The position numbers and the translations under genes are program-made. The notes under the pieces are model-generated. The model saw nothing but the letters and a program-made list of their open reading frames with translations, was not told the DNA's origin and made no database searches. From CAYUYM01 sp964449305 (GTDB taxonomy: Bacteria > Bacteroidota > Ignavibacteria > SZUA-365 > CAYQST01), in NCBI GenBank assembly GCA_964449305.1, contig CAYUYM010000019.1, positions 1 to 28,952 on the forward strand: DNA of 28,952 nucleotides, read 5' to 3'. The number at the start of each line of letters is the position of its first letter. Positions within the stretch are counted from its first letter, which is position 1. Below are positions 1 to 8,567 of the stretch, in pieces.

Positions 1-21
1 GCCTCACCCTGTGTTTTGCTG

Positions 22-52
22 TTTGCATGGATGGGAAAAACAGGTATTTTCA
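22..52 (+). promoter_or_regulatory. Bacteroidota-type promoter for the MarR gene (candidate)
   Basis: TTTG at 22-25, a 19-base spacer, then TATTTTCA at 45-52. This resembles the Bacteroidota housekeeping promoter (-33 TTTG, -7 TAnnTTTG) with six of eight positions in the -7 box. Transcription would start near 59. That leaves the ATG at 27 untranscribed and favours the start at 87. Prediction by eye only. Confidence 0.45.
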
Positions 53-86
53 CATACGAACTATTCGCCACCGCAAACAATCCGCC

Positions 87-704
87 ATGCGACCACCACA
101 TCCAGAAATCCCCGATTCGTCGTCCATTTCAGAACGTGCCGAGCGCATCGCCGAGGTGCTGCCGTCCATCATGAACAGCATCATGATGTCGCGCACGCAT
201 CAATCCAAGCGTCCCGGACCGGAGATGACGTTTCATCAGTACCGCTCGCTTCTCATCATCAAGGAGATCGGTCCCTGTTCGCTGCAGAGCCTGGCAGCGG
301 GGATACGGCTGGCGACGAGCACCACGTCGCAGCTTGTGGACCGGCTGGTGAAGGCGGGGCTGGTGACGCGCGAACCGCACGAATCGGATCGCAGGATGAT
401 CGTGTTGAAGATCAGCAAGCAGGGGGAACTCATCGTGCTGCGGCGCGCCGAGGAGCTGAAGCGGAACTACATGCGCATGCTCGCCATGCTGAGTGACGAG
501 GAGCAGGAGGAATTTGAACACGCCTTCCGCAGCATCTCGCGTGCTGCGAGGAAGATCGAGGCCGGCATGCTCGAGGCGCGTGAAAAGGCCATGGCGGGCA
601 ACCCCCTCGGCCATCTCGGCAACCATCTCGGTGGGCTGCCCCCCGGACACGGGCATCCCGGACACGGGCACCCGGGCACCGACGACACGACACATCACGG
701 ATGA
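87..704 (+). CDS. MarR-family transcriptional regulator with His/Gly-rich C-terminal tail
   Basis: About 205 residues from the ATG at 87. An upstream in-frame ATG at 27 lies inside the predicted promoter and was not chosen. The middle contains a MarR winged helix: a recognition helix reading LATSTTSQLVDRLVKAGLV, followed by a wing with the family's DRR sequence (ESDRRMIVL). MarR proteins are dimeric repressors or activators that respond to small ligands or oxidants; the ligand here cannot be told. The body ends in a helical dimerisation segment. It is followed by an unusual 30-residue tail rich in His, Gly and Pro (GHGHPGHGHPG) that could bind a metal such as Ni, Zn or Cu. The tail is encoded partly by a 15-base tandem repeat. 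It is convergent with ppk. Confidence 0.85.
   Translation: MRPPHPEIPDSSSISERAERIAEVLPSIMNSIMMSRTHQSKRPGPEMTFHQYRSLLIIKEIGPCSLQSLAAGIRLATSTTSQLVDRLVKAGLVTREPHESDRRMIVLKISKQGELIVLRRAEELKRNYMRMLAMLSDEEQEEFEHAFRSISRAARKIEAGMLEAREKAMAGNPLGHLGNHLGGLPPGHGHPGHGHPGTDDTTHHG
642..671 (+). repeat. 15-base tandem repeat in the His-rich tail
   Basis: CCCGGACACGGGCAT at 642-656 is followed directly by CCCGGACACGGGCAC at 657-671, with one mismatch, and then by a partial third copy. It encodes the GHGHP units of the MarR-like protein. A shorter duplication, CCATCTCGG, lies just upstream at 611-619 and 623-631. This suggests the tail grew by slippage. Confidence 0.8.
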
Positions 705-764
705 ACGGTCCATCGGGGTGGCAGGAGGTGCAGACCATGATCCGCACCCACGCTGCCCCGCACC

Positions 765-2942
765 CTACGCATCATCGGGTTCCTTGCGGCCGGCGCGCGC
801 AATGCGGATGAACTCGTCCTGACTGTTCACCACGCGTTCGATGTCGCTGCGGGCGGGACGGACGTGGTTCCCATCGGGCAGCAACTCGTAGGCACGGACG
901 TTGTCGGCAAAGACGATGCCGAGCACCTGGTTGAGGATGCGTTTCCTGATGGATTCATCCTCCACGAGGCACATGGCCTCGACACGGCGGTTGAGGTTGC
1001 GCGGCATCATGTCGGCGCTGCTGATGTACATCTCCACGTCGCCCTGGTTGCCGAAGGCCAGCACACGGCTGTGCTCCAGGAAGCGCCCCACCACGCTGCG
1101 GACACGGATGGTGTCACTCACGCCGGGCAGCCCGGGGCGGAGGCAGCAGATGCCGCGGACGTTGAGATCCACGCGTACGCCCGCCTGTGAGGCACGGTAG
1201 AGCGCGCGGATGATCTGCGGATCGACGAGCGCGTTGAGCTTGAAGATGATGTGGCCGGGGGTTTCCGGGGTGTGTGTAGCGATCTCCCGCTGGATGAGCT
1301 CCAGCACCTTCTGGCGCATGGAGATGGGCGCCACGATGATCTGCCGCCAGTCGGTCTGATGCGAGTACCCGGTGAGGTAATTGAAGAGCTCCGTGGCTTC
1401 GTGCCCCATCTCCGCGCTGCATGTCATGAGTGCAAAGTCGGTGTAGAGGCGGGCCGTGAGCTCGTTGTAGTTGCCGGTGCTGACATGGACGTAGGTGCGC
1501 AGCCCCTTCTTCTCGCGGCGGACGATGATGGCAAGCTTGGCATGGGTCTTGAGTCCGAGGATGCCGTACACCACATGGACGCCGGACTTCTCGAGTGCAC
1601 GCGCCCAGTTGATGTTGTTCTCCTCGTCGAAGCGCGCCTTGAGTTCCACGAAGGCGGTGACCTGCTTGCCGTTTTCCGCGGCATGGGACAGCGCGGTGAG
1701 GATCTGCGAGTCGCCCGAGGTGCGGTAGAGTGTCATCTTGATGGCCAGCACACGCGGGTCGTCGGCCGCCGTCTCGATGAGGTCCACCGTGGAGGAGAAG
1801 GAGTCGTAGGGGTGATGGAGGAAGATGTCCCCGCGGTGGATGGCGTCGAAGATGTTCTCCTCGCGGCGGAGCGCCTCGGCGATGCGCGGGGAGAAGGGGG
1901 GATCCTTGAGGTGTTTGTAGTCGAGCCTGGTGAGCACCATGAAGTCCGCGAGGTTGAGCGGTCCGGGCACCTGGTACACGTCGCGGTCGGTGAGGCCGAG
2001 GGCCTTGGTGAGACGGGCGCGCACCTTGCGCGGCATGCGCATGTCGAGTTCCAGGCGGACCGCCTCGCCCCAGCGGCGGCGGCGCACCTCTTCCTGGATC
2101 GTGGTGAGGAGATCGGACGCCTCGTCGTCGGCGATCTCGAAGTCGGCGTTGCGTGTGACGCGGAAGGGGTACCACTCCTTCACGGTGAGGCCGCGGAACA
2201 GGGTGTTGGCAAAGGCGGCGATGACCTCGCCGAGCAGCACCACGTGGTGGCCCTTCTTGTAGGTGGGGATCTGGACGAAGCGGGGGAGCACCGGCGGCAC
2301 CTGCACCACGGCCACGCGGTCGTCGGAGGTGACGGTGTCGGCCACGGTGACCATGAGGTTGAGTGAGCGGTTCAGGAGATGAGGGAAGGGGTGTCCCGGA
2401 TCGATGGCGAGCGGTGTGAGCACCGGGAAGATCTCCGCGTTGAAATGCCGCTCAAGCCACTCCAGCGCCTTCGCGTCGAGGCTGTCGAAGCTGTGCAGCA
2501 CGATGCCCTCCTGCGCGAGCTTCGGAAGGATGTCCTCCGTGAGGCACTGCGCCATGGTGTTGACCATGCGGACCACCTCCTCCCGCACGGCGTCGAGCGT
2601 GTCCTCCGGATCGAGTCCATCGACGGCTGGTTCCATGATGCCGGCCTGCATCTGCTGGCGGAGCCCGGCGACGCGGATCATGAAGAACTCATCGAAGTTG
2701 GACGAGACGATGGCGAGGAACTTCAGGCGTTCGAGCAGGGGGTTGCCCACGTCGAGCGCCTCGTTGAGCACACGCTGGTTGAAGTGCACCCAGCTGATCT
2801 CGCGGTTGATGTACAGCGAGGGGTCGTAGAGATTCACCTGGGCGGGCTCACCGGCTGGGTCGCTCCCCTCGCGGCGTTTCTCCGCGGTGAGGGCGGCATC
2901 CTGTGCGTCGGCATAGAGATGATGGATGTTGGTCGCGGCCAT
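765..2942 (-). CDS. ppk1: Polyphosphate kinase 1
   Basis: About 725 residues (E. coli Ppk is 688). It reversibly transfers the gamma-phosphate of ATP to polyphosphate chains. The start at 2942 gives MAATNIHHLYADAQ and then the conserved N-terminal domain (NREISWVHFNQRVLNEA, LKFLAIVSSNFDEFFMIRVAGL). The open frame continues upstream to 3158, but that extension is low-complexity Pro/Arg/Gly and looks untranslated. The phosphorylated-histidine region is clear: LKTHAKLAIIVRRE, with His near residue 467, then YVHVSTGNYN. A second PLD-like domain with NLNRRVEAMCLV completes the protein. It runs divergently from lpxC across a 224-base intergenic region and converges on the MarR gene. No pap/ppx partner is visible nearby. 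Confidence 0.96.
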   Translation of the reverse strand: MAATNIHHLYADAQDAALTAEKRREGSDPAGEPAQVNLYDPSLYINREISWVHFNQRVLNEALDVGNPLLERLKFLAIVSSNFDEFFMIRVAGLRQQMQAGIMEPAVDGLDPEDTLDAVREEVVRMVNTMAQCLTEDILPKLAQEGIVLHSFDSLDAKALEWLERHFNAEIFPVLTPLAIDPGHPFPHLLNRSLNLMVTVADTVTSDDRVAVVQVPPVLPRFVQIPTYKKGHHVVLLGEVIAAFANTLFRGLTVKEWYPFRVTRNADFEIADDEASDLLTTIQEEVRRRRWGEAVRLELDMRMPRKVRARLTKALGLTDRDVYQVPGPLNLADFMVLTRLDYKHLKDPPFSPRIAEALRREENIFDAIHRGDIFLHHPYDSFSSTVDLIETAADDPRVLAIKMTLYRTSGDSQILTALSHAAENGKQVTAFVELKARFDEENNINWARALEKSGVHVVYGILGLKTHAKLAIIVRREKKGLRTYVHVSTGNYNELTARLYTDFALMTCSAEMGHEATELFNYLTGYSHQTDWRQIIVAPISMRQKVLELIQREIATHTPETPGHIIFKLNALVDPQIIRALYRASQAGVRVDLNVRGICCLRPGLPGVSDTIRVRSVVGRFLEHSRVLAFGNQGDVEMYISSADMMPRNLNRRVEAMCLVEDESIRKRILNQVLGIVFADNVRAYELLPDGNHVRPARSDIERVVNSQDEFIRIARAGRKEPDDA

Positions 2943-3127
2943 GGTCGGACCTGATGTGGAACAGAACTGCACAATGGTACGAAATACCGGGGGCAAAGGA
3001 AACGTCAATTCCCGTCCCCCGCCACCAGCGCGAGGAGGACGGGGCCGCGACGCGGGGATGGGGAGCCGCCCTGCAGATGTGGGATTCCACGGTGCCACTG
3101 TTCGTATGAAATCCCCTCGGAATCCCC

Positions 3128-3135
3128 TATTTTTG
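3128..3135 (+). promoter_or_regulatory. Bacteroidota-type -7 box upstream of lpxC-fabZ
   Basis: TATTTTTG is a full match to TAnnTTTG, 31 bases upstream of the lpxC start. A TATG lies 19 bases further upstream, near the expected -33 TTTG. This lies in the 224-base intergenic region shared with ppk. No equally good promoter was found for ppk on the other strand. Confidence 0.5.
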
Positions 3136-3166
3136 TGGACATGTTTTTTCACAAACATTCACTGCC

Positions 3167-4579
3167 ATGCTTCTTCATCAATGCACCATACACGAACCCG
3201 TGTCCGTCGAGGGGACCGGACTGCACACGGGAGCGGAATGCACCCTCACCTTCAAGCCGGCGCCGGAGAACTTCGGTGTGCGCTTCATCCGGACCGATCT
3301 CGGTGGCAGCCCCGAGATCCCCGCGCTTGTGGATTACGTGGTCGACGTGTCGCGTGGCACGACGCTCGGCATCGGGGACATCAAGGTGTACACGGTGGAG
3401 CATGTGCTGGCGGCGGTGGCGGGCCTCGAGATCGACAACATCATCATCGAGCTCGACGGGATCGAGCCGCCGGTGGGTGACGGATCGGCCATGCCCTTCG
3501 TGGAGGCCCTGCTGAAGTCGGGGATCCAGAAGCAGGAGGCGCCGAAGGACTACCTGGTCATCGACAAGACGATCCAGTACTCGAACGCGGAGAAGGAGGT
3601 CGACATTGTCGCCCTGCCGCTCGACGACTACCGCATCACGGTGATGGTGGATTACAAGAATCCCGCGCTTGGCAGCCAGCACACGGGGCTGTTCAACCTC
3701 TCGCAGGAGTTCATCAGCGAGTTCGCCCCCTGCCGCACCTTCTGCTTCCTCACCGAGGTGGAGGCCCTGTTCGACGCCGGCCTCATCAAGGGGGGCAACC
3801 TGGCATCCGCGGTGGTGATCGTGGACCACGACCTCGACAAGGAGCACCTGCAGGCGCTCGCCACCAAGCTCTCGCTCGGTGACGATGTGCACCTCAACCC
3901 CGAGGGCTTTCTCCAGGACATCCAGCTCCGCTTCAAGAACGAGCCCGCCCGGCACAAGTTGCTGGACATGATCGGCGACCTCTCGCTGGTGGGTGTGCCG
4001 CTCAAGGCGCAGATCCTTGCTGCACGGCCGGGGCACGCCTCCAACGTGGAGTTCGCCCGGATGATCCGCAAACTCTATCACGAGAAGAAGCTGGTCAAGA
4101 AGTTCCAGATCGAGCGCAAGGAGGGCATGGTGTTCGACATCAATGCCATCATGGACATCCTGCCGCACCGTTATCCCTTCCTCCTCGTGGACCGCATCAT
4201 CGACCTGGAACTCGACAAGAAAATCATCGGCCTGAAGAACGTGTCGATCAACGAGCCGTTCTTCCAGGGACACTTCCCTGGTCAGCCCGTCATGCCCGGT
4301 GTGCTCATCATCGAGGCGATGGCGCAGTGCGGCGGCATCCTCATGCTCAACTCCCTGGGTGACGCGCACCGGGACAAGCTCGCCTTCTTCACCACCATCA
4401 ACAACACCCGCTTCCGGCGCCAGGTGGTGCCGGGCGATCAGATCATCCTCGAGCTCGAGCTGTTGAACCAGAAGCGCAACATCGTGATGATGCGTGGCAA
4501 GGCCTTTGTCGGCGGCCAGCTCGCCGCGGAGGCGGAACTGAGCGCCGCCATTGTCGACCGCAACAACGCCCCCAAGTAA
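3167..4579 (+). CDS. lpxC/fabZ: Bifunctional UDP-3-O-acyl-GlcNAc deacetylase / 3-hydroxyacyl-ACP dehydratase
   Basis: A 470-residue fusion. Residues 1 to about 310 are LpxC, the zinc deacetylase that commits UDP-acyl-GlcNAc to lipid A. It starts with TIHEPVSVEGTGLHTG and has the zinc ligands His79 (EHVLAAV) and His263/Asp267 (HKLLDMIGD). Residues from about 325 are FabZ, which dehydrates 3-hydroxyacyl-ACP. It shows LPHRYPFLLVDRI and the catalytic His369 and Glu383 (GHFPGQPVMPG, IIEAMAQ). The fusion joins lipid A and fatty acid synthesis and is typical of the Bacteroidota/Chlorobi group. lpxA follows 18 bases downstream, so they are probably co-transcribed. All expected catalytic residues are present. 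Confidence 0.97.
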   Translation: MLLHQCTIHEPVSVEGTGLHTGAECTLTFKPAPENFGVRFIRTDLGGSPEIPALVDYVVDVSRGTTLGIGDIKVYTVEHVLAAVAGLEIDNIIIELDGIEPPVGDGSAMPFVEALLKSGIQKQEAPKDYLVIDKTIQYSNAEKEVDIVALPLDDYRITVMVDYKNPALGSQHTGLFNLSQEFISEFAPCRTFCFLTEVEALFDAGLIKGGNLASAVVIVDHDLDKEHLQALATKLSLGDDVHLNPEGFLQDIQLRFKNEPARHKLLDMIGDLSLVGVPLKAQILAARPGHASNVEFARMIRKLYHEKKLVKKFQIERKEGMVFDINAIMDILPHRYPFLLVDRIIDLELDKKIIGLKNVSINEPFFQGHFPGQPVMPGVLIIEAMAQCGGILMLNSLGDAHRDKLAFFTTINNTRFRRQVVPGDQIILELELLNQKRNIVMMRGKAFVGGQLAAEAELSAAIVDRNNAPK

Positions 4580-4597
4580 CACCAGATACAGACACCC

Positions 4598-5398
4598 ATG
4601 CCCGACATCCACTCCTCCGCCATTGTCCACCCGCATGCGCAGCTCGCCGACTCCGTGAAGGTGGGCCCCTTCGCCGTGATCGAGGCCGATGTGACGATCG
4701 GTGAAAACACCACCATCGGCCCGCACTGCATGATCGACAACGGGGCCCGCATCGGCTCCAACTGCCGCATCCACCACGGAGCCGTCATCGCCACACCGCC
4801 GCAGGATCTCAAGTACAAGTTCGAGAAGACTGAGGCCTTCATCGGCGACAACACCGAGATCCGCGAGTATGCCACGGTGAACCGCGGCACGCCGTATTCG
4901 TGGAAGGTGGTGGTGGGCGGCAACTGCCTGCTCATGGCCTACTCCCATGTGGCGCACGACTGCGTCATCGGTGACAACGTGATCCTCGCGAACTCGGCGC
5001 AGCTTGGCGGCCACGTCGAGATCGGCCGCAACGCCATCATCGGCGGGCTCACCGCCATCCACCAGTTCTGCCACATCGGGCCCTTCGTCATGGTCTCCGG
5101 TGCATCCGGCACAAACAAGGACATCCCCCCCTATGTCAGGGCCGGGCACTTCCCGGTGCAGTATGCCGGGCTCAACGTCATCGGGCTCCGCCGCAACGGC
5201 TTCAGCCGCGAGGCCATCGACGCCATCCACGAGTGCTACCGCATCATCTACCACAGCGGCCGCAACGTGAGCCAGGCCCTGGAGCACATCCAGGCCACGA
5301 TGCCCACGACCCCGGAAGTCGAAACCATCATCCAGTTCATCACCTCGAGCCCCCGCGGCATCATCCGCGCCGCGCGCACCGTGGGCGCGGACGAGTGA
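4598..5398 (+). CDS. lpxA: Acyl-ACP--UDP-N-acetylglucosamine O-acyltransferase
   Basis: 266 residues, the usual length. It catalyses the first step of lipid A synthesis, moving a 3-hydroxyacyl chain from ACP to UDP-GlcNAc (or to a 3-amino analogue, see the next gene). The N-terminal two thirds are hexapeptide repeats of a left-handed beta helix (for example VGPFAVIEADVTIGENTTIG). The likely catalytic His is about 120 (SHVAHDCVIGDNVILAN). The C-terminal helical domain contains NVIGLRRNGFSREAI, a standard LpxA segment. Start at 4598 gives MPDIHSSAIVHPHAQLA, matching the family N-terminus. It lies between lpxC-fabZ and the oxidoreductase, on the same strand with short gaps. Confidence 0.96.
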   Translation: MPDIHSSAIVHPHAQLADSVKVGPFAVIEADVTIGENTTIGPHCMIDNGARIGSNCRIHHGAVIATPPQDLKYKFEKTEAFIGDNTEIREYATVNRGTPYSWKVVVGGNCLLMAYSHVAHDCVIGDNVILANSAQLGGHVEIGRNAIIGGLTAIHQFCHIGPFVMVSGASGTNKDIPPYVRAGHFPVQYAGLNVIGLRRNGFSREAIDAIHECYRIIYHSGRNVSQALEHIQATMPTTPEVETIIQFITSSPRGIIRAARTVGADE

Positions 5399-5429
5399 CG
5401 CAGCACTCCACCTCCAACAGGGCACTCCC

Positions 5430-6431
5430 ATGACATCTCCCTTGCGCATCGGCGTGGTCGGACTCGGACACCTCGGGTCCCTCCATGCCAGGATGCTGTC
5501 CACCGCGCGTGGCGGCATGCTCACCTCGGTGTATGACACCGACAGCGACCGCTGCGCCGCCATCGCCGCCCAATACGGCACCACGGCGGCACCGGACCTC
5601 TCCACACTGCTGGACGCGGTGGACGCCGTGTCCATCGCCACCCCCACGCCGGCACATTTCGAGGTGGCGGCCATGGCCATCGAGCGCGGCAGGCATGTGT
5701 TCCTCGAGAAACCCATCACGGAGACGGTGCAGCAGGCGCGTGATCTCAACGCGATGGCGGCGGCCCGCGGCGTCCTCGTCCAGGTGGGGCACATCGAGCG
5801 CTTCAATCCCGCCATCGTCGCCATCGACCGCTACACCCCCGATCCCCTCTTCGTGGAATCGCACCGCCTGGCGCAGTTCAAGGCCCGCGGATCCGATGTG
5901 GCCGTGGTGCTCGACCTCATGATCCACGACATCGACATCATCCTCGCGCTGGTGAAGAGCCAGGTGGAGAAGATCGATGCCAGCGGCATCGCCGTCATCT
6001 CGCAGTCCGCCGACATCGCCAACGCGCGGCTCCAGTTCCGCAACGGCTGCGTGGCGAACATCACCGCCTCGCGCATCTCCCAGAAGCAGATGCGGAAGAT
6101 GCGCCTCTTCCAGAAGAACGCCTACATCTCCATCGACTTCGGAAAGGGGCAGGCCGAGGTGTTCCGCCTGGTGGAGGAGGGCGATGCCGAGGTCGCACCC
6201 ACCACCATGCTCGGCAACATCGACTGGGAATCCGCCAACCGCACCATCGCCTATGAAATCCCCCCGGTGCCGGAGAATCACAACCCGCTCCAGTACGAAC
6301 TGCAGCTGTTCGTGGACGCGGTGAACAACGGGACGCGTCCCATCGTGGACGGCGAGGCGGCCCTGCATGCGCTCGAGGTGGCGGAGGAGATCGTGAAGAT
6401 GATCGACGCACAGATGGTGCGGCTCGGCTGA
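5430..6431 (+). CDS. Gfo/Idh/MocA-family oxidoreductase (possible UDP-GlcNAc 3-dehydrogenase)
   Basis: 333 residues. An N-terminal Rossmann fold is shown by GVVGLGHLGSLHARML, and the family's EKP motif by FLEKPITETV. The C-terminal half is the substrate-binding alpha/beta domain (VVLDLMIHDIDIILALV). It starts 31 bases after lpxA and is probably in the same operon. In bacteria that make amide-linked lipid A, an oxidoreductase of this family (GnnA) sits beside lpxA and oxidises UDP-GlcNAc at C3 before transamination by GnnB. Position makes that role likely here, but no GnnB-type aminotransferase is in the window, so the substrate is inferred. Any sugar dehydrogenase of this family is an alternative. 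Confidence 0.85.
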   Translation: MTSPLRIGVVGLGHLGSLHARMLSTARGGMLTSVYDTDSDRCAAIAAQYGTTAAPDLSTLLDAVDAVSIATPTPAHFEVAAMAIERGRHVFLEKPITETVQQARDLNAMAAARGVLVQVGHIERFNPAIVAIDRYTPDPLFVESHRLAQFKARGSDVAVVLDLMIHDIDIILALVKSQVEKIDASGIAVISQSADIANARLQFRNGCVANITASRISQKQMRKMRLFQKNAYISIDFGKGQAEVFRLVEEGDAEVAPTTMLGNIDWESANRTIAYEIPPVPENHNPLQYELQLFVDAVNNGTRPIVDGEAALHALEVAEEIVKMIDAQMVRLG

Positions 6432-6463
6432 TCGGGGCGGGCAGCCATCCCTGCCTCACATTT

Positions 6464-6501
6464 GCCCGCACGTCGATGCCCGGCATCACGAGGGGACGGG
6501 C
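6464..6501 (+). terminator. Nested inverted repeat after the lpx block (candidate terminator)
   Basis: An inner palindrome GATGCC-C-GGCATC (6475-6487) is flanked by outer arms GCCCG (6464-6468) and CGGGC (6497-6501). It lies 33 bases after the stop of the oxidoreductase gene. There is no T-tract, so a Rho-independent role is uncertain. Confidence 0.3.
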
Positions 6502-6602
6502 ACCATGCATGACGCACCACGTGGCCCGTCATTGACACCCGGGCCCGCGTGCAGACGGCTGTCCGTCGATCGGGTGCATCACGATTGATACCGGAGGTTT
6601 CC

Positions 6603-8366
6603 ATGCGTGGCGTCCTGCTCATCCGCTTCCTTCTCGCCCTCTCACTCCCCGGGCTCCTGTCCCCCGCACGCGGCGCAGCCCAGGTGACGCCACCATCCGT
6701 GACGACGTCGCCCCCCGTGCTGAGCGGCATCGGTTCCGACCCCGTCTCCACCACGGAGGTGGTCCTGCAATGGCGGACGGACGTCCCGACACGCACGGTG
6801 CTGCGATGGATGCCCTGCGACTCGAACCGGCAGCCCTTCCGCCCCATCGATTCGCTGACCGATGACGTCCCGTCCATCACGCATCGCGTCACCATCCCGC
6901 GTCTCACACCGGCAACCATCCACCGCTGCGAGATCACCGCCACCACGTCCACGGACGCGGCGACCGCGACGGCATGGGTGATCCCGCGCTCCACATCGTC
7001 GGGCACCATCGACGTGTACTTCAACCACTCCATCGACACCTCGGTGAGCACGGGGGAGATCGCCCATGGAAACCAGTCGTTTGAAAAGCTCCTGATCAAA
7101 CGCATCGCGGCGGCGACGCGCAGCATCGACATCACGCTGTGGGGGTTCGACCAGCTCACCGATGTGGTGGTGGCCCTCATTGACGCGCAGCGCCGGGGGG
7201 TCCGCATCCGCTTCATCACCACGGCGGCACCGGACACACCGCTGGTGGATTCTCTGCGGCGCCACGGCATCCCCGTGCTGAAGCGCACCACGGACACCAG
7301 CTTCTCCATGCACAACAAGTTCTGGATCTTCGACCACCGCGGCTCCACCGACCCAATGAGCCAGTTCCTCTGGAGCGGTTCGACCAACGTGACGCATCCC
7401 CAGTTCCACTCGGACCGGAACAATGTGATCCTCATCCAGGATGCGGGGATCTGCGCCGTGCACACCATGGAGTTCGAGGAGATGTGGGGCTCGCACACGG
7501 ACACCCCTGATCCAGCGAACGCACGGTTCGGCCGACGGAAGGAGGACAACACCCCGCATGCGCTGGTGGTCGGCGGGCGGCGCATCGGCGTGTACTTCGC
7601 GCCGACCGACAGCGTGGCGCTCGAGGTGGGGCGGGTCATGTCTGCGAACGCCACCAGCCGCCTGGCCTTCTGCATGCTGAAGTTCGAGCTGCCCCGCATC
7701 GAGGACACGCTGCACGCCCTCCAGAATCGCGGATGCCGCATCATGGGCGTCTTCGATTCCACCAACGTGCTGCTCCCGGGATCAGCCTGGCCAAGAATGT
7801 CGGGCTCCGGCGTGCCGGGTGCCTGGGCACCGCCGGCGGATGTGGTGATCGACACCATCCACGGGCTGATCCATCACAAGTACTGCCTCATCGATGTGGA
7901 TGACGCCTCGGGCCCGCCCATCACCATCACCGGATCCTACAACTGGGAGACGCCGGCCGACACCGCCAACGATGAGAACGTGCTCATCATCCACGATGCG
8001 CGCATCACCAACCTCTACCGGCAGGAGTTCTCCGCACGCTGGAGTGAATCCGGAGGTGCGCCGACAGGGACCGACGCATCACCGCCACCAGCCATCCCGT
8101 CGGCGGCGGTGATGCTCCATGCGAACCACCCCAACCCGTTCGGCGGCAGCACCACCATCACCTGCACGCTCGGCACGGCAACAACCATCGTGCTGCGGAT
8201 CCATGACGCGCTGGGGCGCGAGGTGGCACGGCCCTTCGAGGGGCCCATCGCCGCGGGCGTCCACGCCTTTCGTTGGGACGCGGCGCGGCTCCCGGCGGGT
8301 GTGTACTGCTGCACGCTGGAGACGGCGGGCACGCGGTGCACCATCCCCATGATCCACCGGCCATGA
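6603..8366 (+). CDS. Secreted phospholipase D-like protein with T9SS sorting domain
   Basis: 587 residues from the ATG at 6603, chosen because GGAGG lies 6 bases upstream and a signal peptide follows (MRGVLLIRFLLALSLPGLL, ending near ARGAAQ). Residues about 35-125 look like a fibronectin type III-like domain (TEVVLQWRTDVPTRTVLRW). Two PLD half-sites follow: HNKFWIFD (His237) with GSTNVT, and HHKYCLID (His424 or His425) with GSYNWE. Together they form one HKD active site for phosphodiester cleavage. The C-terminal ~80 residues are a type IX secretion sorting domain (HPNPFGGSTTI, LGREVARPF, LPAGVYCCTLET). The protein should therefore cross the outer membrane and be released or anchored at the surface. 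The substrate, lipid or nucleic acid, cannot be told. Confidence 0.9.
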   Translation: MRGVLLIRFLLALSLPGLLSPARGAAQVTPPSVTTSPPVLSGIGSDPVSTTEVVLQWRTDVPTRTVLRWMPCDSNRQPFRPIDSLTDDVPSITHRVTIPRLTPATIHRCEITATTSTDAATATAWVIPRSTSSGTIDVYFNHSIDTSVSTGEIAHGNQSFEKLLIKRIAAATRSIDITLWGFDQLTDVVVALIDAQRRGVRIRFITTAAPDTPLVDSLRRHGIPVLKRTTDTSFSMHNKFWIFDHRGSTDPMSQFLWSGSTNVTHPQFHSDRNNVILIQDAGICAVHTMEFEEMWGSHTDTPDPANARFGRRKEDNTPHALVVGGRRIGVYFAPTDSVALEVGRVMSANATSRLAFCMLKFELPRIEDTLHALQNRGCRIMGVFDSTNVLLPGSAWPRMSGSGVPGAWAPPADVVIDTIHGLIHHKYCLIDVDDASGPPITITGSYNWETPADTANDENVLIIHDARITNLYRQEFSARWSESGGAPTGTDASPPPAIPSAAVMLHANHPNPFGGSTTITCTLGTATTIVLRIHDALGREVARPFEGPIAAGVHAFRWDAARLPAGVYCCTLETAGTRCTIPMIHRP

Positions 8367-8567
8367 CGTGCCGACGACGCCACCCCGGAAAACCCCGGAC
8401 AGCCCTCGACAGGCTCCCGGAGAATGTGCATTTTCGCTGCATGGTTCCACCCTGCTCCGCGAGGGGGCACCAGACGACGACGCACTCCCACGTTGTCCGC
8501 TCGATCCGCCACCCCTACCAATGACCGCCAACGTCGGATCCCCTGCTCCACCTGTCCCGCCCCTGTC
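8367..8567. other. Intergenic region upstream of the lanthipeptide genes
   Basis: A 201-base gap between the PLD gene and the first lanthipeptide-locus gene. I see no clear TAnnTTTG box, no strong hairpin and no convincing sigma-54 site. TGGTTCCACCCTGC near 8440 has GG and GC spaced one base short for sigma-54. It must hold the promoter for the 8568-12992 genes, unless they are read through from upstream. Confidence 0.4.

Noticed and set aside
3149..5824. Very long open frame on the minus strand across lpxC-fabZ, lpxA and the oxidoreductase gene
   Set aside because: It is antisense to three well-recognised genes, is rich in Asp/Val/His/Arg as expected for a mirror frame of GC-rich coding DNA, and shows no family motif.
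8435..8455. Possible sigma-54 promoter before the lanthipeptide genes (TGGTTCCACCCTGC)
   Set aside because: GG and GC are 9 rather than 10 bases apart, and this spacing is strict. No exact TGGCAC-N5-TTGC was found in the 23528-23897 control region either; a genome-wide weight-matrix scan would be decisive.
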